This document shows positions 35,301-48,700 of a DNA stretch of 64,000 nucleotides, in pieces. Position 1 is the stretch's first letter; each line of letters starts with the position of its first letter. Where the stretch lies: contig NC_088302.1 of NCBI RefSeq assembly GCF_032854445.1, positions 44,122,645-44,186,644 of the forward strand, read 5' to 3'. The stretch is from Liolophura sinensis (Eukaryota > Mollusca > Polyplacophora > Chitonida > Chitonidae). Under the pieces are notes generated by a model. The model saw only the letters and a list, made by a program, of their open reading frames with translations. It was not told where the DNA came from and did no database searches. Position numbers and translations under genes: made by a program.

Positions 35301-38300
35301 TGGCAGAGTGTTGTCTGAGTGCGTTGAGGAAGGGGTCTGAGAAGAAGAGTTTTATGTGTATAGTAAAGCATCATACCTGGCAGAGTGTTGCCCGAGTGCG
35401 TTGAGGAAGGGGTCTGAGAAGAAGAGTTTTATGTGTATAGTAAAGCATCATACCTGGCAGAGTGTTGCCCGAGTGCGTTGAGGAAGGGGTCTGAGAAGAA
35501 GAGTTTTATGTGTATAGTAAAGCATCATACCTGGCAGAGTGTTGCCCGAGTGCGTTGAGGAAGGGGTCTGAGAAGAAGAGTTTTATGTGTATAGTAAAGC
35601 ATCATACCTGGCTGAGTGTTGTCTGAGTGCATTGAGGAAGGTATCTGGGTGGAAGAGTTCAGACAGGTCAAGAGTGTCCCTGAGCAGAGAATCCTGTTCT
35701 GCCTTCTCCAGCCAGGTCTGTATGGCAATGGCACGGGACACCAGTCCTCTCAAGTACTGGTATGGGTCCTCAGGTCCATCCCACTTCTTCAGCCAGCTTA
35801 TCGGGATCTGACATTAAAATGAGGCTCATTAACAGACCTGTCATAGTATGTAATTCAGTTGTTATGGTTAAAAGCAATGAGATGGGTGCTTTTGTGGTCT
35901 AGCTGTCAGCTTGTTTAATAGTGCATCACAATAACTCAGGTGCCTTGTACAGAGCTGAAGTCCAGCTCGTGCTGGGGAAAAACGTTTCCCTTGCATGCAG
36001 CAGTGGGCTTACAAATGGTGAGAAAAGCATGTATAGCCCATGGGAAATCACAGCACCTTGCCAGGACAATGTTCCTGAGACCTTGTGACTCAACACTACA
36101 CTCACACCAGCATGAGAATAAAACCTGCAACCTCAATGGCCAATGATTTGGCCAACTTATTAGTCTTCTCTGCCAACAAGAGGCTCAATGGGTATTTCTT
36201 AAAGAGTACAACAATTATGTGTTTATTTTTTACTTGTATCTGCATCATGTTAAATTAAAGACAAATTAACTTTCACAAAATGTATCACATAAAAAATACA
36301 TGTATTTGGTAAAAGTTTGTCATATATGCTTCTACCCAAGATAAATGAAGATAGGCAAACACAAAATCTTACCTCCTGTGTCAGAAGAGCGGCAGCCAGA
36401 TTCTGCACCTCAGTTGTCACGAGCTGTGACCCCCTGATGACCTTGCTGAGAGCAGCCAATGAGGTATGAATACTCTGCACTAGCTTAACAGCATTGTACC
36501 GTTCCAGTCTCAGGAATGACACGATGGGAGATTCATGACCTGATGTGTCACTAGGGGGCAGCACCTTCATTTGAATCAACTGTGAGCCCTGTGATGTACA
36601 TCAAGGCAAAAGCACATGTAATAATGATCACAACATTTCTCTTCCATATAGGGCAACTCTTCTTTCTACATAGTTATAACTGATAAGTCAATGTCTTTAA
36701 ATGTCTTTTTTTTACAAGAACCATCACGAAGATTTATCTAATTATTTATTTATTTATTTACTTGATAGTACGAGAGTGGTCAGATTTATTGGTGGGGTAT
36801 ACCGTCACCATGCATCAGATGCCTGACAAACCTCCTTAAAGCAGCAGTCAAACCAGCCAGAGCTGGATTTGAACCAACTACCACACTGTCGTACAATAAA
36901 CACTCTTCAACCCATCCAGCTGAACATTAACAGCCAAGAAAAAGAGAACAGCAACAACAAACCGTGTTAATTTTCTTCCACAGGTTGAGAATGGGTCCCA
37001 GTGCCTTAGCCCAGATGTCCTTGTCAAACTTGTTCTCCTTAGAGTCAACCCTCATGAGAACACGGAGCTGAGAGATGACGTTAGAGCTGATAAACCTCTG
37101 AGCTGAACGCTCAATGTTCTCAGGGAGGCCAAAGTAAGAGGGTTTGTCAAACTCTGGCAATGACTCAATAGCCTCGACATAATCCTGGAAGTACAGAGCA
37201 ATCAGCAAATTGTCATTTCATTAACAGTCCTGCATAACAATAAGCACGTACACATCACAGACAGCAGATCATTTTAGTGAGTGAGTGAGTGAGTGCTTAG
37301 GGTTTAACATTGTACAATTTTTCAGTCATATGATGACAAAGGAGTCCTTCGAGTGCATGTAATGTGCCTCCTTGATGCATGACTGCCATTATTTCCACTG
37401 CTCTTATATCTAGTGCTGCTTTACTGAGACTTACTAAGGGCAAGTAAGACCCACCACCCGAGCCATCATACTGAAACGGGTCTACCAGTCGTTACACTTT
37501 CCGGTTAATGTTGAACGTCAAGCAAGGAAGCTACAACTTCCTCTTTTAAGGAACTCAAATGTGACCCGACCCACGATTGTCCACAAGCGGACGCCCTACT
37601 AACTGAGCCATTGGGACCAGTCAACATGCCTATATGACAATACAGCTCAGGGGGCGATTCCTCAAAGCCATTTCTGACTTTAGTCAAAACTTGAAACACA
37701 TTCATAAAGCTCATTTTTCGGGTTCAGAAATTAAAATGTGTCCACCTCATCAGTATTATCTTAACACAAATTTGTCCACATTTCAAATACCACTACCAAA
37801 AATTAAGCCTGGCAAAGAAGAATTAAATTTTGACTGAAGTCAGAAATGGATTTATAGAATCGGCTCAGAATGCATTAATGTTAAATTTAAAGATCAGCAG
37901 CTACATCTGCATGTGATGGTGCGGAGCCTGAGCAAGAAAACCGTCACATCCTGGTAACATGGATAAATACTGCCTGAAGTATTATAATTGTCATACTGTT
38001 TGTCCTTTGGTGGAGGCAGTGAATGTCTATAACAGTCAGCATTTTCCATCATTTCAACATTAGCTGTTTTGTGAGATTTGAGATATACTTTAAATATGGA
38101 TTACAATGGTGGTAATGATTGTGTACTGCATTACTCCACATATCCTTTGGTTTCAACATTAGATGTTTTAGTGCAGGAAAGGTCTTAACTGAAGCTTTAT
38201 TAGTGGTGCCTTGGTATTGTGCTTTGTAAGGCTATACATCGTCATGAAGAATTAAAAGACGTACCCTGTGACTGGTAGAGTTGGGCAGTTTGATAGGTCC

Positions 38301-39715
38301 CACTTTCTTATTCTTGCCGTGAGGGGAGAGCACTGCATGGTTGAAGAACTGGCGCAAGTAGGACGCCATGACCTGGATGTCAAATGGGTTGTCCACTCTA
38401 CCTCCATAGATGGCGTACTCGTACAGGCCGTGGATAAAGTCAAAGGGAACATCCTTGACTGAAACCAAAACACAAACTGGTCAGCAGTGCTTTGTTAAAT
38501 CAGAAATTTATAAGTAAATACTTTACTTAGAAATAATGCTCATGCAGAAGCATAGAAAAATCAGTCACATGTTTCACAAAGATGTCGTACAAGTACGATA
38601 ATCGCACATATGGGACAATGATACTGTAAAAGTGATGTGTTAAATCTTGTACAATAAATGTACGATAAAAAAAATGCCTCTTTGTGAAACTGGCTTTTGA
38701 AGATTACAAATACAATTTTGGAGATAGATTTAAACGTCAAAAATGTACTTGCTTCTTTAAGAATTTCTATGCCCCTGAACTATGCTATAAAGCTTATTGG
38801 TCGACCAACCAGATTCAAGTACGGTTAGATGATTAAAGATGCGTACTGAGCACAATTAAAACACATATCTGTAGACATGTATCTAACATGTTTCAGAGCA
38901 TTCAAGAAGACATAGGTACACAAGAGTTCATTATTATTAAGAAATATCACCAAATGGAATTTTGGAGCTACATGTACTTCAAAACAACATGTTTTCATTT
39001 CACAAATATTCTTATTGTTAAATTACAAGTCTTCCTGGCTGACAAACAGAACCCAATGAAGTCCTGGGAACTTAATATAGAGATACTCACGGCCAGAGCA
39101 TAACCTGTCCAGTATGTCAGCCCCAGCACGTAAATCTGACAATGAGAACTCGTAGAATTTGGTCCAGCCCTGAAAACAGAAAGGCCAGATAATATGTTGA
39201 ACAGTTCAAACCATCTGCCATATCCTAGGGCTGCACAAAAAATATAACTTCTTCATCCTGTACTACTGAGAATGACTGATAGGGACAGGGCCTGTTTTAT
39301 ACTCATGTCACCTTAAAACATTAAGAAATAGACAGTTTTCAGGAACTTCCAGGCCAGCACAAACAGGGCCTGTGACCTGATATCAAATTGCCTCCCTTAC
39401 TGACGAAGTCCACACTCTGGGACTCGTACTGTACATGGCACTAACCTGGGGAATGTACATGCTTCTCTCTTGAACAACAGCCAGCACACACAGGGCCTGT
39501 GACCTGATCAAATTGCCTCCCTTACTGACCTAGTCCACACTCTGGGATACAGCACTAACCTGGGGGATGTACATCCGTCTCTCTTGTACAACAGCGTGGA
39601 ACCAGGCCAGCACAAACAGGGCCTGTGACCTGATGACATTGCCTCCCTTACTGACGTAGTCCACACTCCAGGACTCGTATGTGCGCTGCAAGTTCTTCTT
39701 CACTCCTGGGGGAGC
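32331..39715 (-). CDS. DYNC2H1: DYNC2H1 C-terminal domain, exons 39560-39715, 39091-39169, 38265-38458, 36963-37184, 36373-36588, 35608-35807, 33374-33572, 32331-32489
   Basis: [49 protein letters not shown]-like [105 protein letters not shown] and the final [20 protein letters not shown] then TGA. The order is collinear with human dynein-2. Arg split at 35608/33572 and Leu split at 39091/38458 confirm joins. Two of these exons have tandem partial copies in the following intron. Confidence 0.95.
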
Positions 39716-42700
39716 CTAAGTAGGTATAATAGAGTACTGTATGAATATTGTACATGGCATCTTAAATGACAATGATTAACAGCCTTTTCACACATACAAG
39801 AACAACTTTCAGTGCAATTTATGCCCATTTTTAAGTTGATCTGGAGACAAAATTGAATTGTTTGGATTGGCTAATTTTAGGACATCCAAAATATTATAAT
39901 TTTATCAGTCCACAAAGACCAATGCCTTCAGAATATGCCTAAATAAACACACTACAAACATGTGAAAAGGTTGAAGAATTACAGTAAGACTAAAAAAACC
40001 CCAAAAACTGAAGAAATAAATTTCAATATTGAAGTGAATTATCCAACAATGCTGGATTAAAGGCCCATTAATTCATTCATTAATTCCCAAGATGGCAATC
40101 TTAGGGCTCAAGGGAGGTTACCTCGTATGTCATCTTGAGACTGGACTGGAGGAGGATGGTGGGGAACTTGGGGTGGACTTCTGCTGTCATCCACAATCTA
40201 AACTCTTGGTGTGGCTGAAGGCAGTTGATCTCCTGCAATAAAGAAATTGTACATTCTTCCATGCGTATATACTAAGTTAAAAGTATCATTTATGTGAATG
40301 AGAGATAAACAGTTTGAAAGACGGTGGAAAACAAATTTCTCCACAAGAAAAAAAAAAAGCAAAAATTACTGCAAACACAAAAATTTTGTCATTCTCAGAA
40401 ATGATTTGCTAGTCTGTAATCAGTCAGGTGGAACATGTTGATTATGTTACTTTGTCTATGTCAACTGAATCACTGGAAACCGAATGGAAACACACAACTT
40501 CGCTGATTAAGGGTTAGATCCCTGTTTTGAGCTAGTCTTTGCTGTTATCTAATGATACACTTATAAATTTTGTGCACTTGGGCTACGACCAAAACCAAGC
40601 CAACATAACAGAGAACAACATTTTCTTGACATCTAAATCTCATCTGGAACGTTAGCCATATATATGAAAATATATCATCCAAATCTTCCTTTGATACCAT
40701 GACAACTCAGTGTTCACACGGAATACTGACCTTCTCCAACTGGGGAAGCCAGGCTGTAACCAAATGAAGGTTCTTCAGACAAAGCCACTCTCCATTGCGG
40801 GCACAGTCGTGTAACAACTGCATGGCTATTTCAGCCTGACCTTGACCCATCGCCACCTAGTCAGGAATAAATAAAACACAGTCTAATAGGTTAACATCTG
40901 TGAGTATTTTTCAGTATTACTTGATATTATTTGTCAGTATTACCTGATGGTATAGTTACCTCTTAGTGTCACCTGATGATTTTTGTGAGTATCACCTGAA
41001 GGTATTTGTGAGTCTTACCTGATGGTAAACTTGAGCCTCACCTGATCGTACTCGTCAGCGTTATGTGGTGGCATAGGTACCTCTTAGTCTCACCTGATGA
41101 GTTTTATGAGCATCACTTAATGTTATTTGTGCATCTCACCTCATGGTATCTGCGAGTCTCACCTGATGGTACCCTTGAACCTCGCCTGATGGTACTAGTG
41201 ATTGTGGTGTGGTGGTATACATGTAGGTATATCTGGGTTTCATTTGAGGATATTTGTTTGATACTTTGGTTCAATTAACGGTATTTGTGCATCTCACCTG
41301 ATGATATTTGTTTGAGTCTACAATTCACCTAATGTTATTTGTGCATCTCACCTCATGGTATCTGCGAGTCTCACCTGATGGTACCCTTGAACCTCGCCTG
41401 ATGGTATTAGTGATTGTGGTGTGGTGGTATACATGTAGGTATATCTGGGTTTCATCTGAGGATATTTGTTTGATACTACCGTTCAATTAACGGTATTTGT
41501 GCATCTCACCTGATGGTATTTGTCTGAGCCTATGGTTTCTGCAGCCAGCTCTTGAAGTTCCTGGGATGGATCAGCTCCAGGGGAGATAACAACAAGGATA
41601 GGTTCAGAGGGCTCAGTCTCCTGCTGGAACAGTCTCTTCAAGTTCACACTGGGAGTGGCCAGCTCTTTCATACCTGACAATACAGAAGGTGTGTAAGGAG
41701 CAAGTGTTGTATTTCAGTAATCTGGGACACACAAGACATATGAGCTTCTGACATATGACATAAAGAGCTGCATAGTTATCTCTTGGAAGAGTGGTGCTAA
41801 AGTGAAATCACCAAAGCACAAGGCTAAATACATTACAGTTTTAGGGAATAGAATTCCAGGACTTTTCCAATGAACAATACATTATCATATATGTTACCTT
41901 TGCTACAATTACATGTACATGATTACCATTATCAAGGATTTATACATTTTTCATAATGGAAAAAGAGCAGTTAGCGACACATTGCTTCTGCAAGTTTTCA
42001 TGATTCGCAATAATATTCCAAAATCTGTTGACTTTCCAGGATGTTGAGGAACAATACGAACCCTGATCTCTAACAGATTTGCCTGAATATTTAATCACAC
42101 TGATGTGCCTACTTACCCAGAGCTCTGCATGCAAACACAGACATGGCGCTCTGTAATCTGTCTGGCCGTACAGCCTGCACGAGGAGCAGCCGCTGAAACA
42201 GAGTGGTGCGCTTCTCGATGGATGTTGGAAACTCCAGCTCACACTGGCTGCTGCGGGAGAAGGATGACCATACACCACTGTCCTCAAGCTGTAGCTCTTG
42301 ACACAGCTGAGGGAAGTTAGACTGTAACAAAAAAAAAATGAGAATGTAAACAGCAACTCATGTGTGTAGTTGACAAAATTACATCTTATTTTATATCCTC
42401 AAATCCATATTTTCCCTCAAAGTTTGAAATTTGGCAGATAAAGTTTAAGGGATGATAGGGTATACTTTACAAGTTGTGATAGATTAATCTTGGTTAAGAA
42501 ATGCGAAATGTTAAGAGATCCCTCAGCCTAACAAGCACGAGGCAACAGAAATATTTATTTATTTCCAGCGTTATTGTGGGAGGAAACCAGACAGGCCCCA
42601 GAGAAAACCCACAACCACCCGCATAATGCTTAGAGACCTTCCCATGTACGGCTGGAGTGAAAGCCAGCATGTGACTTAAAGTAAAAGACAACACTTGAAT

Positions 42701-45700
42701 AATGTCTGAATAATGTTTACGTCCACAGACAGACTACCATTAGAAGTATCTTAAACCTGTATTAAATAATTTTTCAGATTTTTTTCAACCCAGTAGAAGT
42801 TCAGTGAAACCTTGTTTTCACACAACCTCAGCGCTTCTCCAGTATCAAGAGCAAGGCGACGTCATGTTTATTCTAGCTATCTAACGTCGAAGGTGTTTTC
42901 TGTTTTATAGTCAAAGCAGTAGCCAATGGCAGATAAAAGTTGTAGACTTCAGTGATGAAGGTCCAAGTGATAAATAGCTTCTTTCGAAATTGGACATACT
43001 GGAAGGATATTTCTTCCACTGTTTTAAGCACTGCCTGGTGAGATGCCGTCTTCTCATTCCCATAAACCTTCGGCATCCGTAATGAATTTTGTTATTTAAA
43101 AACTGCCGACTAAAATGCTAAAATGAATGACAAAAAATGTATTTATTTAGTTCGTACAGCGTGTCAAAGTAGGGCTAGTCTACTGGGGAGATGAATGTGG
43201 TTTGGGCAGAGATGGTATGCTACTGTCTGACATAATATGTGATATCGTCGTCTAATATTACATGGCTTGTAAATCAACTAATTTTCTGTCAATGGTGGTC
43301 CGTAAATGATACACATCTATCCCACAATACTGTGCGAAATGGCCGTTCAGCTACACGTGATTAATCGTTGTAAACCATCTCAAAATGATGTCTTGCGCAG
43401 CATTTCTGTGTTATCATATGTCACTTCATGGAGAGAATGAGTGAAAGCTACATCACAGCTTAGACCGCACAATCTGATAGTAACATGTTTGACTGGATAA
43501 AATACTCAAGATATGGGTCTTGATTCACAACAGCCATTTGTAGAGTGATGTCATTTTGTTCTACATGTTCTTCAGTAAAATCTCATGAAAATAATAAAGT
43601 ATGATTCTTTTTAGAAAGCTTGAGAATCCTGCTTTCGACTGAAAATGTCTAAGCCAGGTGCTGTCTTGTCCTTTAAACTCACAGCGACTACTTTGGCACG
43701 AGGCAGCTGGGTCATTGTGCTGTGCCTGCACTCTAATCACTAGGCTGGCAACAGAAATAAATAATTTCATAGCAGGAGATTTCTTTTTTCTTCTTATTAA
43801 ATAAGGAAATCAACTACACTCAGACAGTACAATAAATCACCCATAATTTCATGGACTGTTTATCCAAGTAATCATCCTCCTGTAGTGGTTAACAAATCTA
43901 GCGATGATTTACTGTCCTGTATAACAGTCCTACCTTGAGTGTGGAGAAGGCTAGGCTTCTCTCTTGATCCACCCAGCTGGGTACAGTCACGTGTTTACTG
44001 TCAGTTTTAGCATCAGCCATGTACAGTCCCACAAACGCCTCCCATTCCTGACAGATACAGAAACATAGTTTATTAAGTTTAGTTTTGTGAATCAATTTTC
44101 AAAACCACACTTCACCTAAATGATGGTGGTGACCTCTTATGAGTGGAAGAAAGCAGAAAACCGTTAAAAGTTACCACTTTTACTAACAAACTTTCTCACC
44201 TGTGGCACACTAATATGCACACCATAAATGCTGAAAGCTAAGTCGTCTTAGGGAACTTCAGACTTTGGAAATGGCCACATGAGCAAGGACTACCACTTAC
44301 TGTTACCCAGCCAAGGCACCACAAGCAGTGAGAGCCGGGGTCTCACATACATGTAACAAGTCAGCACAAACAGTGAGAGCCGGGGTCTCACATGCATGTA
44401 ACAAGTCAGCACAAACAGTGACAGCCGGGGTCTCTCATGCATGTAACAAGGCACCACAAGCAGTGAGAGCGGGGGTCTCACATGCATGTAACAAGTCAGC
44501 ACAAACAGTGACAGCCGGGGTCTCTCATGCATGTAACAAGGCACCACAAGCAGTGAGAGCGGGGGTCTCACATGCATGTAACAAGTCAGCACAAACAGTG
44601 ACAGCCGGGGTCTCACATGCATGTAACAAGGCACCACAAACAGTGACAGCCGGGGTCTCACATGCATGTAACAAGTCAGCACAAACAGTGAGAGCCGGGG
44701 TCTCACATGCATGTAACAAGGCACCACAAGCAGTGAGAGCTGGGGTCTCACATGCATGTCTCAAGGCACCACAAGCAGTGAGAGCCAGGGTCTCACATGC
44801 ATGTAACAAGTCAGCACAAAAATATTTCAGACATACTTGAAAAGTATAAAACAAATGGCAAATCAGCAGTTCTGAGCACTGCTAATAATTGCAATGACTG
44901 ACATGCTGCTGGAACATAAATACAAGGAAGATACTGGGAATAAGGTTGGAGCTAATATACATTCTCGTTGATTTATTGATTCAATGATGGACTGATTGAT
45001 AGTTATGTAACGCTACTCACATTCTCTTCAAAGAGGTCTGGCTTCATCCCATGGACCATATGCATGGCAAACATCAGCCTGTCTGCCTTGAACAGAGATC
45101 TGCAGACGTACTCATATACAAGATACTGGAGACGAGATATCAGCGTCTCTATCCGTAACTCTGTACCACTCCCGTCCTGAAACAGCAGCCAACAAACCAT
45201 TCAAGGTACAGCTAAATCTTTCACACCAGATCTGCAAACACTTGTATTCATGCCAAAATCACGTGTACACCAATGGAGGTGACCATTTACATGGTTTTTT
45301 CACATCGTAATGTGTCAGCTGAAGTCGTAACATGTCAATGCTTTGTAGACTTTTTAATTCTGTTCTTAAAAACATTTCACTCATACGTGGGCAAACTATT
45401 TCATGGGTCTAGGATACAAGAATGTCTGGAATAAACCACAGGCAAATTTGGTAAAAGAAATCTTTCCCACATTACACATTAAATGTCATATTTATGGATG
45501 GCACATGAATGACAAAGCTGTCAAAGACACGTCGAAGAAGTAGTTTTTACAGAAATCAGTGTTATAATAAATAATGCTGAACTAATAGACAGCACTCTAT
45601 GTCAAACCCAAGAGCTATGATAAGTGCTAACATAATATATTTTTATAATGGATATTATAAAAAATACAATTACAAAAAAAAAAAACCGAAAACAAATCAC

Positions 45701-48700
45701 CACAGAAAGGCGTACATGCTGTGTGTGGAGCGCCCTCTGGAAGAGTCTCAAGAAAGCAGCCAAGCTGAAGCGGTACATGTTGTTTATCTTTGACAGGTCG
45801 CTGATCACAAAGAACAGCCGGCTGCCATTCTCTGCCAAAGGGAGGTAAGTGTTACGCTCCTGTAAATGAATGCCGGTATAATACATTGATATTTCATTCC
45901 AGTTCACTCACTCACAAATATCTCATCTTAAAATGGTTAATTCAAGTAATACTGTGCTAACAGATTGCTGCTGTCTATTTGATTCACAACCCTTAAAGCT
46001 GTAAGAAAGACAGGGCAGCATGGAGCAACCTCTTAAGAACACGTCTTTTTCTCTGCCTGTGTTAGACAGGACCATCTTGATTCCTTAAAGTGAAAGAGAC
46101 AAAATAAAACAAGTTATCAGCAGCAAGACCACTGTAAACTATAATGAAACTATTTATCTAATTTACCTAACTAAATGGAGTTAAATGTTTGAACTCTAAA
46201 GTGAGCTATCTACAATGCAGATCATACTGATCTATATTTACCCTTACTTTCCTCTTATGGAAACTTATTGCAAAACAATTTTCTAATATCATTAGTCCAT
46301 AAATCCCACCTTTGAACTCAATCAGTCAACTGTATTTCATTAACGACTTGTGCTCAGATACAGAAGATGCTATATCCTCTCCACCATGTTTGTTAGGGGA
46401 TAATTAGCCACGTGCACAATGTGCAGCAAATCTTTATGATTACCTGGTCTAATGAGGACTGGAGTCGCACAGATTCTGCCAGAGAGTCAGCTATGGTGAT
46501 ACTGCTGGCCTTGGTCTTATTCAGGGAGTCCAGCAGCTCCTTGTTCTCCAGGATGTTACCCTTGGCATTGGCCAGCTCCTGAAGCACAACATGCACCAGT
46601 GGTTGAGACGACTAACATTTGAGTCAAGTCTATAGTGCCACCTAAAGCTCAGTGTACATATGGTAACATCTGTAGTGCGAGTGCTTTATAGAGGTGAACA
46701 TCTTGCATGTACACGTGTGTGTCACACTGATTAACAGCTAATTACTGTGAAAGGGAATGATCCGAGTTCAAATCTCTGTGTGCCATACACACACAGTAAA
46801 TCAAGCATTCATTACCTTCATATAAATGTTAATGATTTAATGGATATTACAAGGGAGTACCATTTATATAACAGATCATTTGAAATATGTATTTGTGATC
46901 GAATGTATTTAGTGGCAAGGCACGTTTCCATTCAGGCCAATCTCCTTATGAAACAGAAGCACACAGGGGCCATATTTTTCAAGAAGAAGAAAACATAAAA
47001 ATAAAATGAAAGAGCATCAAAACTTATTTGCAGATATGATCTTTAATATTTCTTTGGATTTTTTTTTTTCAAGAGAAAAGGGTACTTGAAAATATTTTTG
47101 CATGGTGGGTATTTGGGGCCACCTTTTGGTATTTATTGCTGTTGCATAACAATGTTCTAAATAAGGATGTGATGCTTGTCTAATAAATTTATTTGAATGT
47201 AAATCTGTTGTTTATATCAAAACATATGTATTTAACGCACATTATGATATTTATTTATTTGACTGATGTTTTACGATGTTAAGAACAAATTTTGGTGCAA
47301 AATATTTTATTAAACCTGTGTTACATCCTCATTTATGACAATATTAAACAAAGACTATAAATACCAAAAGGTGATCCCAAATACCCACAATACAAAAATT
47401 ATTTTCAAGTGTCTTTTTTCCCCTTAAGGAAAAATTGGAGAATATATAGAAGACCACATATAGAAGAAGAATAACTTTTTGCACTCTTTCATCTGAACTT
47501 TATGTCATTTTTCTGTTTTCTCCACCTTTAAAGCTTTAAAGTAAAGAAAGCTTAAATATGAAGCAAGGTTCATCATACAGACAACTGAAAACTATGTGTA
47601 AAAATACTTTCATTTGTTTTTTTCCATTTTTCAAGAGTGTTGACAGGCATTCAAATACTTACAAACTATGCTTTATGAGCCATACTGACAATATCTAGGA
47701 ACTCTTACGTCACATCACCTTTTTCCCCTAAATTCACCAGAAGGAAGGAGTTTTTTTGGGAACATTATTTAAAGGTAAAAAGAGTTAGTCTAACATTCAG
47801 TGTCATTACTGAGTTGAAAAAATTCCCTGTGACGTCAGAGTTCCTAACCTCTAATAGTATGGTCCATAAAGCCCACCTTAGAATCCAAATGTTTGAGTGC
47901 CTTTAACTCTTTTCACAAAAATCTAACAAATTAAATGAAAGTATATTTATATATAGTTTTTAAGTGGTCTATTTAGTGAAGCCTACTTTGATTTTTAGAG
48001 GTCTTTTCCTTTAATAAGTCAAAAATTTAAACACAGCTACAACTGAAACATTTTGCTCTACGAAGTATAAAATTTGTGCACTTATTTTTTACTGCAGAGC
48101 AAAGACCCTAACCACAATTTTAGCTCTTTCCTTTTCTGAGTTAGGCTTTATCGCAATTTATGATTGAAGTCTTAAGATGCTCGATAAATATGGCCCCTTG
48201 TGTTTTAAAAGTTAAGTCAGACTTTAATCTTGGCACCAGTTAGAATGTAACAAATTAACTAGTCTGCATAAGACAAGATCAGGCTTACACCATACACTTC
48301 TTTTTTGTGAACAACTGGGCTGTGTTACTGGGCATCTTCACAAAAACAAGAAATCCAAACTAAAGCCCTCAATATCTGCTAGACATAAAGAGCTGTTACA
48401 AGGAATGGCGTACATAGAGTCACAGAACATGCTGCCCAGAGTGCAACCTACGCACAACCCACCATGCCCACAGTCAAGAGTAGAAGATACCCCACAGATG
48501 TGGGTGGTGCCCATACCTCCAGCAGAGACTCCTCCAGCTGAGCTAGCTGTATCTTAAGATCTTCCTCCTGCTTCAGCAGCTCAGTCTTCCTCACTTCTAG
48601 CTCAGGCTTCTCATGCTGGATTGTGGTCGCCAGTAACTAAAAGTAGTAATACACATGTTTGGTATAGGTATGTGTAACAAGCCAGGTTTTCCAGCATCCT

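Larger units (their letters stand above)
46966..48198. mobile_element. Outer hairpin element D, split by elements A and B
   Basis: 'caggggccatatttttcaag' at 46966 and 'ctcgataaatatggccccttg' at 48179-48199 are inverted ends. Only about 20 bases of D remain left of the inserted element A, and about 180 bases remain right of element B. Confidence 0.6.

Noticed and set aside
44290-44840. Open frames of about 155-170 residues on both strands
   Set aside because: They follow from a 45-bp tandem repeat (a multiple of three), have no splice or homology support, and lie inside a dynein intron.
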